Shown piece after piece: positions 44,760 to 54,868 of a stretch of DNA of 64,000 nt. The stretch's first letter is position 1. Every line of letters begins with the position of its first letter. The notes under the pieces were generated by a model. It saw only the letters and a program-made list of their open reading frames with translations, was not told the origin of the DNA and searched no databases. The translations under genes were made by a program, and so were the position numbers. The stretch lies in the NCBI GenBank assembly GCA_002077065.1, contig NAJO01000036.1, positions 62,001 to 126,000 of the forward strand, in the 5' to 3' direction. This DNA comes from Cryoendolithus antarcticus. Taxonomy: Eukaryota > Ascomycota > Dothideomycetes > Cladosporiales > Cladosporiaceae.

Positions 44760-46022
44760 ATGGCCTCGGACTGGGTTGTGAGACTTCGGGTACTTGAGCA
44801 GATGCAATTGTCTAGCTTCGCGGCGAGTCCTAATGAGTATTCTCGAGGCATGCGAGGGATTGCGGTCCTGCAGATGCGGGCACATGAAGCGATGTGTTGG
44901 GCGAGTGTGTTCCGTCGTGATCGAACGCCTGGTGCTGCTAAAGAGGCCGAGGTGGCACGCTGATGCTGCTGATGATGGCGCGGAGTCACCTCCACGACGG
45001 TCGCCAGGGGTGTAGAGTTGTCCGCAGCCTCATGGCTGGTCACGTCGCTGTCTTTCCTCGGGTTGCTGTAACATGCTGCGGCCGTTCGAAGAAGGTCGAA
45101 GAACACCCCGAGTCCCACGCCCAAGTCAGGTCCTTGCTCATCCTTTTGCCCCGTAGACATGCTGCGGCCGACGGAGGTAAGTCTCTTGTGTTGTCATCTC
45201 TTTCGTTGTTTGTCATTGCCTTCGTTTTCCTTCAGCATATCGTCGCGGCCGCTGGCAATGTCGTTGTCATGCCCTCATGCCTCAACGCGTAGTTGTTGCG
45301 TCAAGAGAAGGGGAGAGATGGGTGGCAAGCATGTCAACAAAGAGATGCACAGTGGCTGGTGCTTCATAAGGTCGGCGAAGTCTGGTGGAAGGTAGGTAAG
45401 TCTTCTCGTTCCTTTCGAAGCATACTACGATCGCATGATCATGTCGAAGCTATATACACACCTCGCATCCCTCACAGTCCTCCGCTCTTCTTCAGCGTTC
45501 ACCTTCGCCGCCGTTCACATGTCCACGGCACCTCCCCTCCGCCTTCCGAGGCCAAGGTGGGTCTTCTCAAGGCATTGTCATGCTGGTTTCTTTGTCCTCT
45601 ATAACCTCGACGTGAAGGAGACTCTAGAGGGGTGTGAGTGGGGTGCTCTTGCAGGACTAGCGTTGCCCGGGAGCCTATGCTGGGCTTGGCATCCGCGGCG
45701 TGGGAGGTATTTGGGCGCGGTGCAGAATTTGAGGAGGGCTTGTTGACACTGATCCACCACCACTTTCTTGCAACACCACTTTGACCACATCCCCGAACAC
45801 GCTGTGCAATCACACACAGTAGCGTCACACGCCCGACGACTTCTCCGCCTCGGAGGAACGCGTACGACCATCCTCGCCGGCATCTCCGCCCGCACCCCCT
45901 TCTCTTGCACTTCTTGGGCTAGCAAGTTGATCACCACACAGTACGCTTTTGCTGCATCGCCCTTCGCCCTCGGCCGCTACTGACAGTCTTTCCGCTACAG
46001 CTACGCATTCACAGCTGTTACA
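44760..46022. other. Intergenic, possibly with further decay products
   Basis: No supportable gene. The word ACATGCTGCGGCCG occurs twice, at about 45071 and 45158, 87 bp apart, in a coding-like frame (CCGRSKKVEEHPESHAQ) that might be the former tail of member 4. The stretch before 46023 is the presumed promoter of member 5. Confidence 0.35.
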
Positions 46023-48359
46023 ATGTCCCAAATGCTCGCCAACAGCGGCAACTGGGAGTTCGATCCTGGGGCTCTACAAACCGACTTCGAATTTGGCGAA
46101 TTCGTCAACGAGGATGTCGGCCGGCTTCCTCACGCGAACGCTACGCTCCCTGCTGATCTCGAGTTGACACCCTTCGAGGGAACCGACTTCGAGAATGCCG
46201 AGCCATACGCCGAGGTCGGTCCTCATCAAAACACTCCAGCCCCATTCACCACCGTCGCTCCGAGCTTCGATTCTCCTCTGCCAGCTGTTATGACTTTGGC
46301 TACACCTCAGTACAACGGCGCACTGTACATCGCACCGCAGAATTACATCACACAGCAAGACTATAACACAGGGCATGTCGAGGTGGGGCAGATGAGTTTC
46401 GGCAATCACGCTTACCATACCAACAAGCCCTACATGCACGACCCAAGCCTCGCACTTCACCATCCTCCTTCGAATGTGCAGCAACACCAGCCACCGATGC
46501 CTCGCGTTGGCCACAACATGTGAAATGGTCACACATCCTTCCGCATGCCTGGTGGCTACCCCCACCCGGCTCACATGCCACCTGTACAGGAGGGCCACTT
46601 TGATCAAGGGATTCTTACCAACAACATGCCGCACACACAACAAGCATTCTCCGATTCATTGACCTCAAACACGAACGAATTATCGAGTGGCGTGTTACAA
46701 AATCCGTGGTACTTGCACAATCCCTCCAACATGGGCGTTGGTCAGACTGCGTCTCCGGCAGCGCAGTCCTTCCACAAGCAGACGCAACAACGCTCCAGCT
46801 TTCGCCCCATCATGCCGCGCATGCCGAGGTCTGAGAATCACACTTCGCCGCACAATGATGGCAACAGCTTCGCAGGTATGCAGATTATGGGGCTCGTCGG
46901 TATGCGTAACGACGACACCGCTCGCAACTTGTCGTCGAGTGCCGATGGCCGCCTACTTCGCCAGATCCATCCTTACCCAGACAAGCGTACGAGGCTGACC
47001 CAGACAAATGGTCCTGCCGTAGCAACTGGGAGTGGTGTGGCCGGTTCTGTTGGCACGTCGTTGATCGGGACTGTTGGTGGTAGTGCAGGTCTTTCTGTCA
47101 TCGATCCTGTTGCTCTCACTCCCGCTGCAGCGAAGGCAAAGCTGCTGCTCATGAGTGCCCCGGAGAAAAAGGCAAAGCGACCAAAGCCTACGCTACTATA
47201 CACCGAAACTCAGCTTGCTGGCATGTTGAGGAACGACCAGCTCCTCGTCCGTGGCTGGGAGGAAGCCGAAGAGGTCGCGATCCGCCGCGCTGCTCTGGAG
47301 CTGCCTCTGGGAGTCAAGGATGACTATCTCGAGGTCCGTATGAATTCTGGAGCATGGATCCTCGAACTCGCCAGCCGTTTCAAGAAGCCTGCAAGCGACA
47401 AACCGCCTCCTAGGCCACACTCGGAAAAGCCCAGAGTCCAGGTCAGATGGCGCGAGACCAATGCGACATGCAAGGCGAAGTGCAACAAGGAGATCCTGGG
47501 GACTGAGCTTGTACCAGCCAAGCTCATCCAAGCACGCTGCGCGCTGGCCTTGGAGGCCGCGTACGATGCGCACGAGAAGGGTCCTTGGGATGTGTCGGAT
47601 GCTGTCGTCGTGACTGGTCCAGATCTTGATCTGACTTGTTCCGCCCGCATTCTCGCTATGGCCGATCTGATCGAATGTTCGTGGCTGTTCCGTCATACTG
47701 TGCTCCAGGGTGGGCGTCTCAATAACATGGCGGCGGGCCCGAAAGCCTTCCTCACTCGAGCGGTGAACAACATGGTGTCCAATAAGGGTCGTCCACCAGG
47801 GCTTAAACCTAGAAAGCCGAGAAGTGTCAGGGGACAGGGCAGTAGCACTGTGGGTTCTGGGAGCTCGGCGCTGGGCAGTGCGGGAAACTCTGTGGATGTG
47901 ACTATGGCTGGCGCGGCGGTTGATGATGGTGATGGGGATATTGACCTTGACAGGGGGAATACGCTGGATAAGGAGCGAGTGCAGGACGGCGAGAACGAGG
48001 ATGGAGATTTCCACACTGGTGCCCAGAACGTTGTCATCGCCACATCCTCGAAGCAGGCTCGCGCACCCGCCTCGAAGAAGCGCAAGTACGATGCTCTTGA
48101 GGTGCCTTCCGACTCCGAGGACGATACGGCAAAATCACGCATGCAGCAGATGGGTATGAAGATGAAGCGTGCTCCACCCGCCTCGAAGAAGCCAAGAACC
48201 ACACCATCATCGGGGCTGGAGCTACACATCGCAGGACTCGAACAAGCGGCTCCCAGGCGCCATGGCTTGCGTGAGAGGGTGGCTAGGCAGACCAGAACTG
48301 GGACTACTGAGGCGTTCGGCAGCGTGAGCATGCACCGCAACATCTTCGATGCCGAATGA
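46023..48359 (+). CDS. Member 5 of the unrecognised family; split by one in-frame TGA
   Basis: One frame is open from ATG 46023 (MSQMLANSGNWEFDPG) to the stop at 48357, except for a TGA at 46521-46523. Full length would be about 777 residues. The N-terminus is aromatic/acidic (DFEFGEFVNED), followed by a His/Pro/Asn-rich stretch. A basic PEKKAKRPKPTLLYTETQLAG segment leads into the helical block: VKDDYLEVRMNSGAWILEL, KLIQARCALALEAAYDAHE, SARILAMADLIECSWLFRH and AGPKAFLTR. A Ser/Gly/Asp linker follows, and the tail KKRKYDALEVPSDSEDD...SKKPR resembles a bipartite nuclear signal. No zinc ribbon is visible. The TGA may be a true premature stop, or may lie in a weak 84 nt intron (46506-46589, GTTGGC...TACAG) that would keep the frame. 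If the stop is real, only the first 166 residues are made from this ATG. Confidence 0.6.
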
Positions 48360-49002
48360 TGCGCTGTCAACCTAAGACTTCGTTTCGCCACGAATACTTG
48401 TGCTTTTAGGCGTCTGCTGATCATCGAAGACAAGTTCTGGAGATGTCGACGGCAAGCCCAGGATACCCGAACATCCCTAATACTTCTTGGCGCACATGCT
48501 GCTAGCGACTGCTTCTCTTTACTCTTCACAACAGTTGCCTTGCTGTCACTTGGTCCGCTGGCAGGGCGACTCGTCACTCCACACACACGCTGCCTACAAT
48601 ACCGAAGACTTACATGCCGTATCACTGCTTAACGGCATCCCGGGGGTAATGGTCTTGGAGGTGCTCAACAACGGCACAGATTTTCCTCTTCTACGATTGC
48701 ATACCGAATACCTCACCAAGAGCTTTGGCGCCCACATTGTTGTTGACGCATCATGCGCGCGCTGGGCACTTGGTGAAGGATCGAATGTGTGCACTGCATT
48801 TTTCCTCTCTGGGCAACGATCTGGTGAAAGACGGACATCATTGGGTTCTGCGAGCATGAGGACTGCCGGAGCTGAGTGGCTGCTTTGGTGCTTGGTGGAC
48901 TGCGTTGCTTTTGAGAGAGGGATGGCAGTGCTTTCGTGATTTCGCTAGGTTGTACTAGCTCTGCAAACCAAAACCATAGAATCCAAATGTGCTTTCGTCC
49001 AA
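48360..49002. other. Intergenic; one doubtful ORF
   Basis: An ATG-started frame at about 48496-48939 (LLNGIPGVMVLEVLNNGTD...) has no recognisable domain and mixed codon use. I leave it uncalled. Confidence 0.35.
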
Positions 49003-49451
49003 GTGATATCGTGGCGTTCTGTTGGAAAGCGCAAGTCTTACAGCGACCTTGAAGCCTACTCTGACGAAGACGAGACTCACGTTCGGCGTACTCACAAGCG
49101 TATCAAGCATGCGCCAGCTATGTCAGCGGCTCCAGATATGAAGTTCGATCTGCCCATTACTCAGTCATACAGTCAAGTGGGAGGCACTGATTGGCATGGA
49201 ACTCAGATGCAGATGGGTGACTTTCATGTGTGAGGTGGTATGCAGCAGGCGTTCAATTGGGAGGCGGTCAAAATGCCAGCAATGAGATTGCAGGTGCTCA
49301 GTGGACAGGAGGTGAACTGTATCTGGCAATGGTCGTAATCCCGTCGAGGGTTTATTCGACGACTACAGCTTCCATCCGGACTCTGCGGCTGCTGGAGGAG
49401 ACTTCAGCTTTGCCGACTACCGTGACGAGCCCTCTGAACAGCAGTGAGTCG
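49003..49451 (+). pseudogene. Gene relic with family-like tail motif, several frame breaks
   Basis: Frame 1 gives KRKSYSDLEAYSDEDET and THKRIKHAPAM, close in pattern to the KKRKYDALEVPSDSEDD tail of member 5, then runs to a TGA at 49231-49233. Another frame reads MQQAFNWEAVKMPAM. A third, from 49319, reads SGNGRNPVEGLFDDYSFHP and DFSFADYRDEPSEQQ before TGA. The aromatic/acidic wording is like the N-termini of the family, so this may be a rearranged or multiply frameshifted copy. Weakly supported. Confidence 0.35.
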
Positions 49452-49763
49452 CGGAGGATGGAGAGCGCGATTCGATGGAAGTGTGAAGATCATGCAATAC
49501 CGAAGAGCAGGATTGGGGAGCTTGTGCGGTGGCAGCCTCGATGGGACCTGAAGTAGAGGTGAATTGGCTAATGGTGCACGAAACATGGCGCTGATTTGCC
49601 GCCCAGGGACAGGGTGATGGTTGACAGGCGGCACGGCACAAATGAAGGGTCAATGGATCCAGCGAAATTTAGTATGCCGACCTGGGTGCTTCAAAGAGAC
49701 GGCGCAGCGGCACTCAACGTGGCCGGCGGATGTGAGCAGTCTTACAGGTAGACTCTGATGGTC

Positions 49764-50847
49764 CTATAGAGTATACTTCGATCCCACAAAACTAGGCACA
49801 AGCCGTCCCGGCATCTCCTTCTCAATCGCATACTTCGCTCTCCACCCCGTGCAGTGACCAGCGAGTAGCACCTGCACATCCAATGCCTTGAGATCATTGA
49901 CAGTGCTCTGTATGTGCGGCGGCTGACCGTCAGCCAAATGGAAACCACCCACGACAGCATATAGTGGTGCGCCTCCGCCAAGTTCGACGGCGTGTCTCGA
50001 GGCATTGACGACACCAGCGTGGCTGCAACCCGTGAAGATGACGATGCCTTTGCCTAGTGCCTTGTCAGTGGTCTCCACATGTGCTGTGGTCTCGACGTCA
50101 CTCACCCTTGACTTTGCAGAGCAACAGCCTCTCATCCGCCATCTTCTCGTCCGATCCCCACTTGCCTGTTTCCGAGTCGAACCGCACACCGAACTTCATC
50201 CCGACTTCATAGTCAGTCACCCTAGGAATCTCGCCTGACACCGCAAAGTGGCCGTCAAGCACGTCATGCACCTGATCGCTCTTCTCGACAACCCCGCCAG
50301 CGCCCTCAATGGACTCAAACGTCGGATCCGCCTCGAGCGAAAACACAGGCATACCAGGCGGCTGCACGCCTCTGAAGTCCGGTCTCGCAGGATGCAAATC
50401 AATCGGCAGCCCCTTGCCCTCCCCACCCTTCCCCTTTCTTGCAGCTGCGAAATGCTCGAGCACCTTCAACATCCCCCCCGAATGATCCCGATGCCAATGA
50501 CTCAGCACGACCCTCTCAATCACCCCAGCGTCAACCCCAAGCCTCGCAGCGTTCCGCTCCCAAGCACTTTCCTCAGGTCCGGTATCGAAGAGAATCGTGC
50601 GGCGGGTGTCACCGACAACAGCTGTGATCAGTAGAGACAGCCCGTGAGCAGAGCAGCAGATCTTGTCCATACGCATCTCTGCACCGGCACCGCGAGGATC
50701 ATCTTGGGAGAGGAGGCCGCGAAGGCCAATTTCTTTCAGGCCTCCGGTTTGGATTACTGAGCTGTTGGGAGAGTGGGAGATGGGGTCGAGTTCATTGTCA
50801 ATTATGGCAAGGATCTCGAGGGAGTCGAGTTCGATAAGGTTGGCCAT
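49764..50847 (-). CDS. Metallo-beta-lactamase superfamily hydrolase (COG1237-like)
   Basis: The protein has 343 residues in two exons, 50106-50847 and 49764-50053, joined over a 52 bp intron (LLLCKVKG|KGIVIF). It carries the metallo-beta-lactamase fold signatures: TILFDTGPEES, the metal motif SHWHRDHSGG (His 117, His 119, Asp 121, His 122), TGCSHAGVVNA with a ligand His, and the late LLAGHCTGW His. This pattern matches the group annotated as 7,8-dihydropterin-6-methyl-aminobenzene-phosphate synthase-like hydrolases. The true substrate in fungi is unknown to me. No targeting signal is obvious, so it is probably cytosolic. Confidence 0.9.
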
Positions 50848-51327
50848 GATCGTGATGCGGAAGAAGGATAATTTAGATTTATTGACCCAGAGGCAAGTGT
50901 GTTAAGTTTTGGGTTTTAAAGGTATCTTGTGTATGTGGTTCTCAAGCCGTACTTATACGATCGGTGATTAGCCTATCAAGGCAAACATGGTCATCGTACC
51001 CGACATAGGCCTTGACGAGAAGAGGGTGTCAGCTCGCACAGCAGCAGTGGACCGAGTGCCGACATACACAAGCGAGATCCTTCAGGATTAGCGTTAGGAA
51101 GACGAGCTTAAGTCGATTCCGGAGTGGGGCGGCTGACTCAGCAGAACTGCTGCAGCCAAGTGTGAAGCGGTCGATAGACAGAAGCGAAGCTGGCCTAGCC
51201 ATAGGTGACGCTTTCCTGCCGAACTCAGAGGGACGTCTGCTGATTGACAGCTGAGCGCCTGAGTCGCACTGTGCAGTAGTGGCTCTGTCAGTCCTTCGTC
51301 GCTCCGCTGTTATCGCGGAATTCGTTC
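50848..51327. other. Intergenic, 480 bp
   Basis: Upstream of the metallo-beta-lactamase gene and downstream of ATP25. No supportable gene, and in particular no sequence resembling the missing C-terminal half of Atp25. Confidence 0.5.
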
Positions 51328-52479
51328 TTAAGTCCGGACCTCCTGCACAGCGTGCTCGCTTGAAGCAATGATACTCGGATCGTACTCAACCGCGACATCG
51401 TCGCGTGAACTCGCTGAAGCGTCTGGCGAACCGCCTTCTCTCACCTCAGATGTTGCCTCGTCGCTCTCCTTTCCAGCGTCTCTCAGCGCCCTGTTGATAA
51501 TCCCACCCCACAACTTCTCCAAATCAACCTCCTCTCTTTTTTCCTCAGTCATCAGTTGCACAACAATATTGCAACCAGTCGACTCGGCTCCGAAACCCAT
51601 GTATCCCTCCGCTCTTTGCACTTTGCCCACGCCTTCAGGTAGCTCCCCGTCCTCCACTCGCCCAACGTTCACACATACCCATCCTGTCCTTAGCCCATCG
51701 TCCAATTCACCTTCGCCAGTTGACTTGGCACCTACAGCGCTCATCAAGCGCGTGCGCTTCGCCTTACGCTTCATCTTGAGCTTTAGCTCGTTGCGACCAA
51801 GTAGGCCATCGGCGTAGGGCGTCATCTTATAGTCTGTCCGTAGCCAGCGGCAGAGTCGATCAGCGCTGACATGGAGGTGCTTCTCTGAGCGTGCGGTACC
51901 GATGATCATGATCAGGTTGGATCCTAGTGCTGGAGGTGGATCGAGTTGTCGCAGGTCTAGTAGCGATAGCGAGTCCATCCCGAGCTCCACGGAGACGTGG
52001 CGTAGGAGAGGTTGTAGTAGAGCTGGAGGGTAGTCGGGGAGATATGGGATGCGCTGTCGAGTAGCCATGGGACTCTCGACTGTGAGAGCATTCGACTGCT
52101 GCTGGAGATACCATGGTATGTGCGTGACTTCAGCGGCTTGCGTGGGCTCTGTGAATGGGTTCACTGATTCGCCACCGCCCTTGTTGCCCGCGGATGTAGA
52201 TGCATTGGACAAGTCAAGCATGCCCTCTTCCTCGTGTGTGTCCATTTGATCCTTGGTACTCTTTGTTCCGTCCAGCAAGTTCACGGATCTCTGCGACTCT
52301 TCCTGAGCCAGCCTACTTGAGCGTCCGAATCTTGTTCGCGGCGAGGTCCCGAAGGCTCGTTGAGTTGGCATTGGAGGCAAGCCATACAACTCGCTCACGC
52401 TGCTCATGAAGGATCGCAGCGCCCATTGTTGGCAATTACTGCAGGCCAGGGCTCTCCTGGACGCACTTGCTACTGCCAT
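51328..52479 (-). CDS. ATP25: Atp25-like mitochondrial protein, RsfS half only
   Basis: A 383-residue single exon starting with ATG at 52479; the longer frame begins with GTG. The N-terminus (MAVASASRRALACSNCQQW) looks like a mitochondrial presequence. The conserved core at about 185-275 reads PPALLQPLLRHVSVELGMD, LLDLRQLDPPPALGSNLIM, IGTARSEKHLHVSADRLCRWL and YADGLLGRNELKLKMKRKAKR, followed by RTGWVCVNVGRVE and GYMGFGAESTGCNIVVQLM. This is the ribosome-silencing-factor (RsfS/DUF143-like) half of fungal Atp25. In the fungi I know, Atp25 is about 600-700 residues and its C-terminal half stabilises the ATP9 (OLI1) mRNA. Here the frame ends after an acidic Ser/Asp/Glu-rich stretch, and nothing resembling the second half follows. 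The gene is divergent from MRPS5. Confidence 0.88.
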   Translation of the reverse strand: MAVASASRRALACSNCQQWALRSFMSSVSELYGLPPMPTQRAFGTSPRTRFGRSSRLAQEESQRSVNLLDGTKSTKDQMDTHEEEGMLDLSNASTSAGNKGGGESVNPFTEPTQAAEVTHIPWYLQQQSNALTVESPMATRQRIPYLPDYPPALLQPLLRHVSVELGMDSLSLLDLRQLDPPPALGSNLIMIIGTARSEKHLHVSADRLCRWLRTDYKMTPYADGLLGRNELKLKMKRKAKRTRLMSAVGAKSTGEGELDDGLRTGWVCVNVGRVEDGELPEGVGKVQRAEGYMGFGAESTGCNIVVQLMTEEKREEVDLEKLWGGIINRALRDAGKESDEATSEVREGGSPDASASSRDDVAVEYDPSIIASSEHAVQEVRT

Positions 52480-52651
52480 GGTCGATAATGGCAGAAAGTT
52501 GAATGATATAATGTCATGTTTCGACAGGACGAAGTACCAATATCTGCCTCGGCTTGTCCTGCCAAAAGCGGACGACACCACCGAACCTCACATATCCTCC
52601 CCAATGCATTGGCAGACATCGTGACATAGCATCCCATACCGTACCGCGATC
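52480..52651. promoter_or_regulatory. 172 bp bidirectional promoter of ATP25 and MRPS5 with CCAAT palindrome
   Basis: Both start codons flank this short interval. A perfect 12 bp palindrome CCAATGCATTGG lies at 52601-52612, a CCAAT box in each orientation, 40 bp from the MRPS5 ATG. Another CCAAT is at 52537-52541. CCAAT boxes bind the HAP complex, a regulator of mitochondrial genes in fungi, so joint control is plausible. Confidence 0.6.
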
Positions 52652-53778
52652 ATGAGTGTATCTCCGGTCTACACTTGCCTATCATGCAGGCTCAAGACGC
52701 TTGTCGTCTCCGCCCCGCGAACCTCGCGCCGCCAACTGCACGCCTCCGCTGCTTACTCTGCCCGCAAACCGACCTTCCCCAATGTCTCCGCCTCGAAGAT
52801 GGGTCTTCTCACCCAAGGAACCGGCCCTAGCATCAACGACTCTCGCATCAAGCCCTACACCGAGGACGAGAAAGCGCTGCTTGCAAAGAAATACACCCCG
52901 GATCAACTCGAAGCAATTTACGCCGGTGAAACAGCAATCTCAGATGACGACCTGCGGACTCAGGGAAGGGCAAGAACGGATCCGATGCGAATAAGCTACT
53001 TCGACGATTTTAGCAAGATTCGTCCGATCATCGACCACCCTGACGAGATTCCCGTGGGAGGAACAAAAGAGGGAGATGTCGGCAAGCTTCTCAAATCCAC
53101 AGAGCCCGTCAAGGCACCTGCACCCACTCGCGAAGCGCCGAGCAGACAGCAAGTTGCCGAGTCTACCGATCCAAGAATATTGCGACTAAGTCAACAAACT
53201 GGCATGACACCGCAACAAATCTCTAAGCTCCGTGTCAAGAACCTCGTCAATCATCGCGTCGTGAATCAGACCCGCATGGGCAAGATTCAGTCCTTGTACT
53301 TCCTCACAATCGCAGGAAACGAGGATGGGATGCTGGGAATTGGCGAGGGGAAGGCTGCGGAGGACGAGGATGGACGAAGGCAGGCTATGATGAACGCGAT
53401 CAGGAACATGAAGCCCGTGCCAAGGTACGAGGAGCGGACTATATATGGCGAGGTGGAGGCGAAGGTGGGAGCGAGTGTGGTGCAGTTGAGTGCGAGAGCC
53501 CCTGGTATGTTGTGTCCTGCTGGAGTTTGGGGCAGTCCCAGAGCTAATTTTTGATAGGGTTCGGAAACCGGTGCCAGCATTTGATCTATGAACTCGCGAG
53601 AGCCGCTGGGATCCAAGATCTTGCTGCAAGAACGCCAAGGTCGAGAAACAAGATGAACGTCGTCAAGGCTGCTTTCGAGGCACTCATGGCGCAGCGTTTG
53701 CCTGAGGACGTCGCGAGGGCGAGGGGCAGGAAAATGGTGGATGTGAGGAAGGTCTACTACGGAGGGCAAGTGTACTGA
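52652..53778 (+). CDS. MRPS5: Mitochondrial small-subunit ribosomal protein S5
   Basis: The protein has 357 residues in two exons, 52652-53504 and 53558-53778, with a 53 bp intron (GTATGT donor, GCTAAT branch, TAG acceptor). The presequence reads VYTCLSCRLKTLVVSAPRTS and RRQLHASAAYSARK. A fungal-specific N-terminal extension runs to about residue 200. The S5 N-terminal fold has VVNQTRMGKIQSLYFLTIAG and GMLGIGEGKAAEDE. The S5 C-terminal domain has QLSARAPGFGNRCQHLIYE, AAGIQDLAARTPRSRNKMNV and VVKAAFEALMAQRLPEDVA. It is part of the decoding-side small subunit of the mitoribosome. Confidence 0.95.
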
Positions 53779-54868
53779 TTGCATTGTAACCTGGTCGCCT
53801 GTCTCTCCGAAGCCGTGCCACCACGCTGGAGACTTGGTCGAAGGCTTGAAAAGCTTATACCCAGGGACATGTCTGGGTCGCTCCTGCCTCGATACAGCTC
53901 ACACAGGGACCTGCTCCCTGGCCTACCGGCAATACTACGCGCCGATAGCTCTCGCTGCCGCAACGCCATTGGCTTCGCTTGATACAGCGCTAGTGTTCGT
54001 GGTCCGACTTCGGACCTCACCTCGTCGACGTGGTCGTGCTCTGGGCTTGGCTGTAAGGCAAACCTCTGAACCCCATGCATACGAACGCTCACGGTCCTTT
54101 TAAAATAGGAAGCAGTGCCTCTGGTCGTCGCTCGATTCGGTCTGCTCGATTTATCGCATGTGTGGGCTCGCACAACTGAGTTATATATCTTCGCCCAGCA
54201 CCGCCGTAACGTAAGCTGCTCGTTGCCGCCGCATCGGTGTCGAGTTAACAGTACGGCGCATTGTCGCGTACCGAAGGGTCGGCTGTAGCGTGAAACAGTC
54301 GTCACGATAGCATCGCGGAGCTCGAAGCATGAGTCGCTCTCCCACGGCGCCAACCTTTGTGCCGGCGCCTGCGGTTCAGGCATATGCCACGTCTACCTTC
54401 GACCCTGAGTCTCCTTCTATGGCTGATAGCAAGGCGCAGCGGTGATATCCGGGTGGGCATAGAGCAGAGATCAGAGGACCACTCGGAGTATGGATGGAGT
54501 CGTCTACCTTTGGGCCCTGGACACTATCTCGAAGGCGCGGGGGACAATCTGTTCGCGAAAGGCTCTCCTCTGAGACCCTACCATAAGGGAGTCGTCCATA
54601 ATGCACATGAGAGTGGACAGTAAATACCATACCTGAAATCTTAATCACGTCGCCAGTGCTTTACCTATACGTACAGCGTGCTGTAGTCCCCTCTCTTCGC
54701 CCGCCAGCGGGGACCAAATTCGCGCTACGTCACTGCAGAGCGTGTGGTATGGTGAACGAACTAGAAATTCGCTTAATGATCTATAGCTTCGAATATCCTA
54801 GTCATTTCGTTCTTGATCATTCTTTCTCCTCTTCCATCTAGCAAGCCTTGTTCACACCATTGCCAGTC
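53779..54868. other. Intergenic, 1.1 kb
   Basis: No supportable gene. A 208-codon minus-strand ORF (53757-54383) is Arg/Ser-rich, overlaps the MRPS5 3' end antisense and has no recognisable domain. The last few hundred bases are the presumed promoter of the aldehyde dehydrogenase. Confidence 0.4.

Noticed and set aside
46506..46589. A proper intron removing the TGA in member 5
   Set aside because: It keeps the frame, but the donor GTTGGC is poor compared with the GTAAGT/GTGAGT/GTATGT donors elsewhere in the window, so it is listed only as an alternative.
47196..48625. Two long minus-strand ORFs over member 5
   Set aside because: Antisense shadows; the plus-strand frame has the domain-like structure shared with other members.
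38479..49763. Secondary-metabolite gene cluster around the oxidoreductase and kinase
   Set aside because: No polyketide, peptide or terpene synthase and no cluster-type transporter or regulator nearby.
53757..54383. 208-codon minus-strand ORF after MRPS5
   Set aside because: Arg/Ser-rich, overlaps the MRPS5 end antisense, no domain or splice structure; probably chance in GC-rich DNA.
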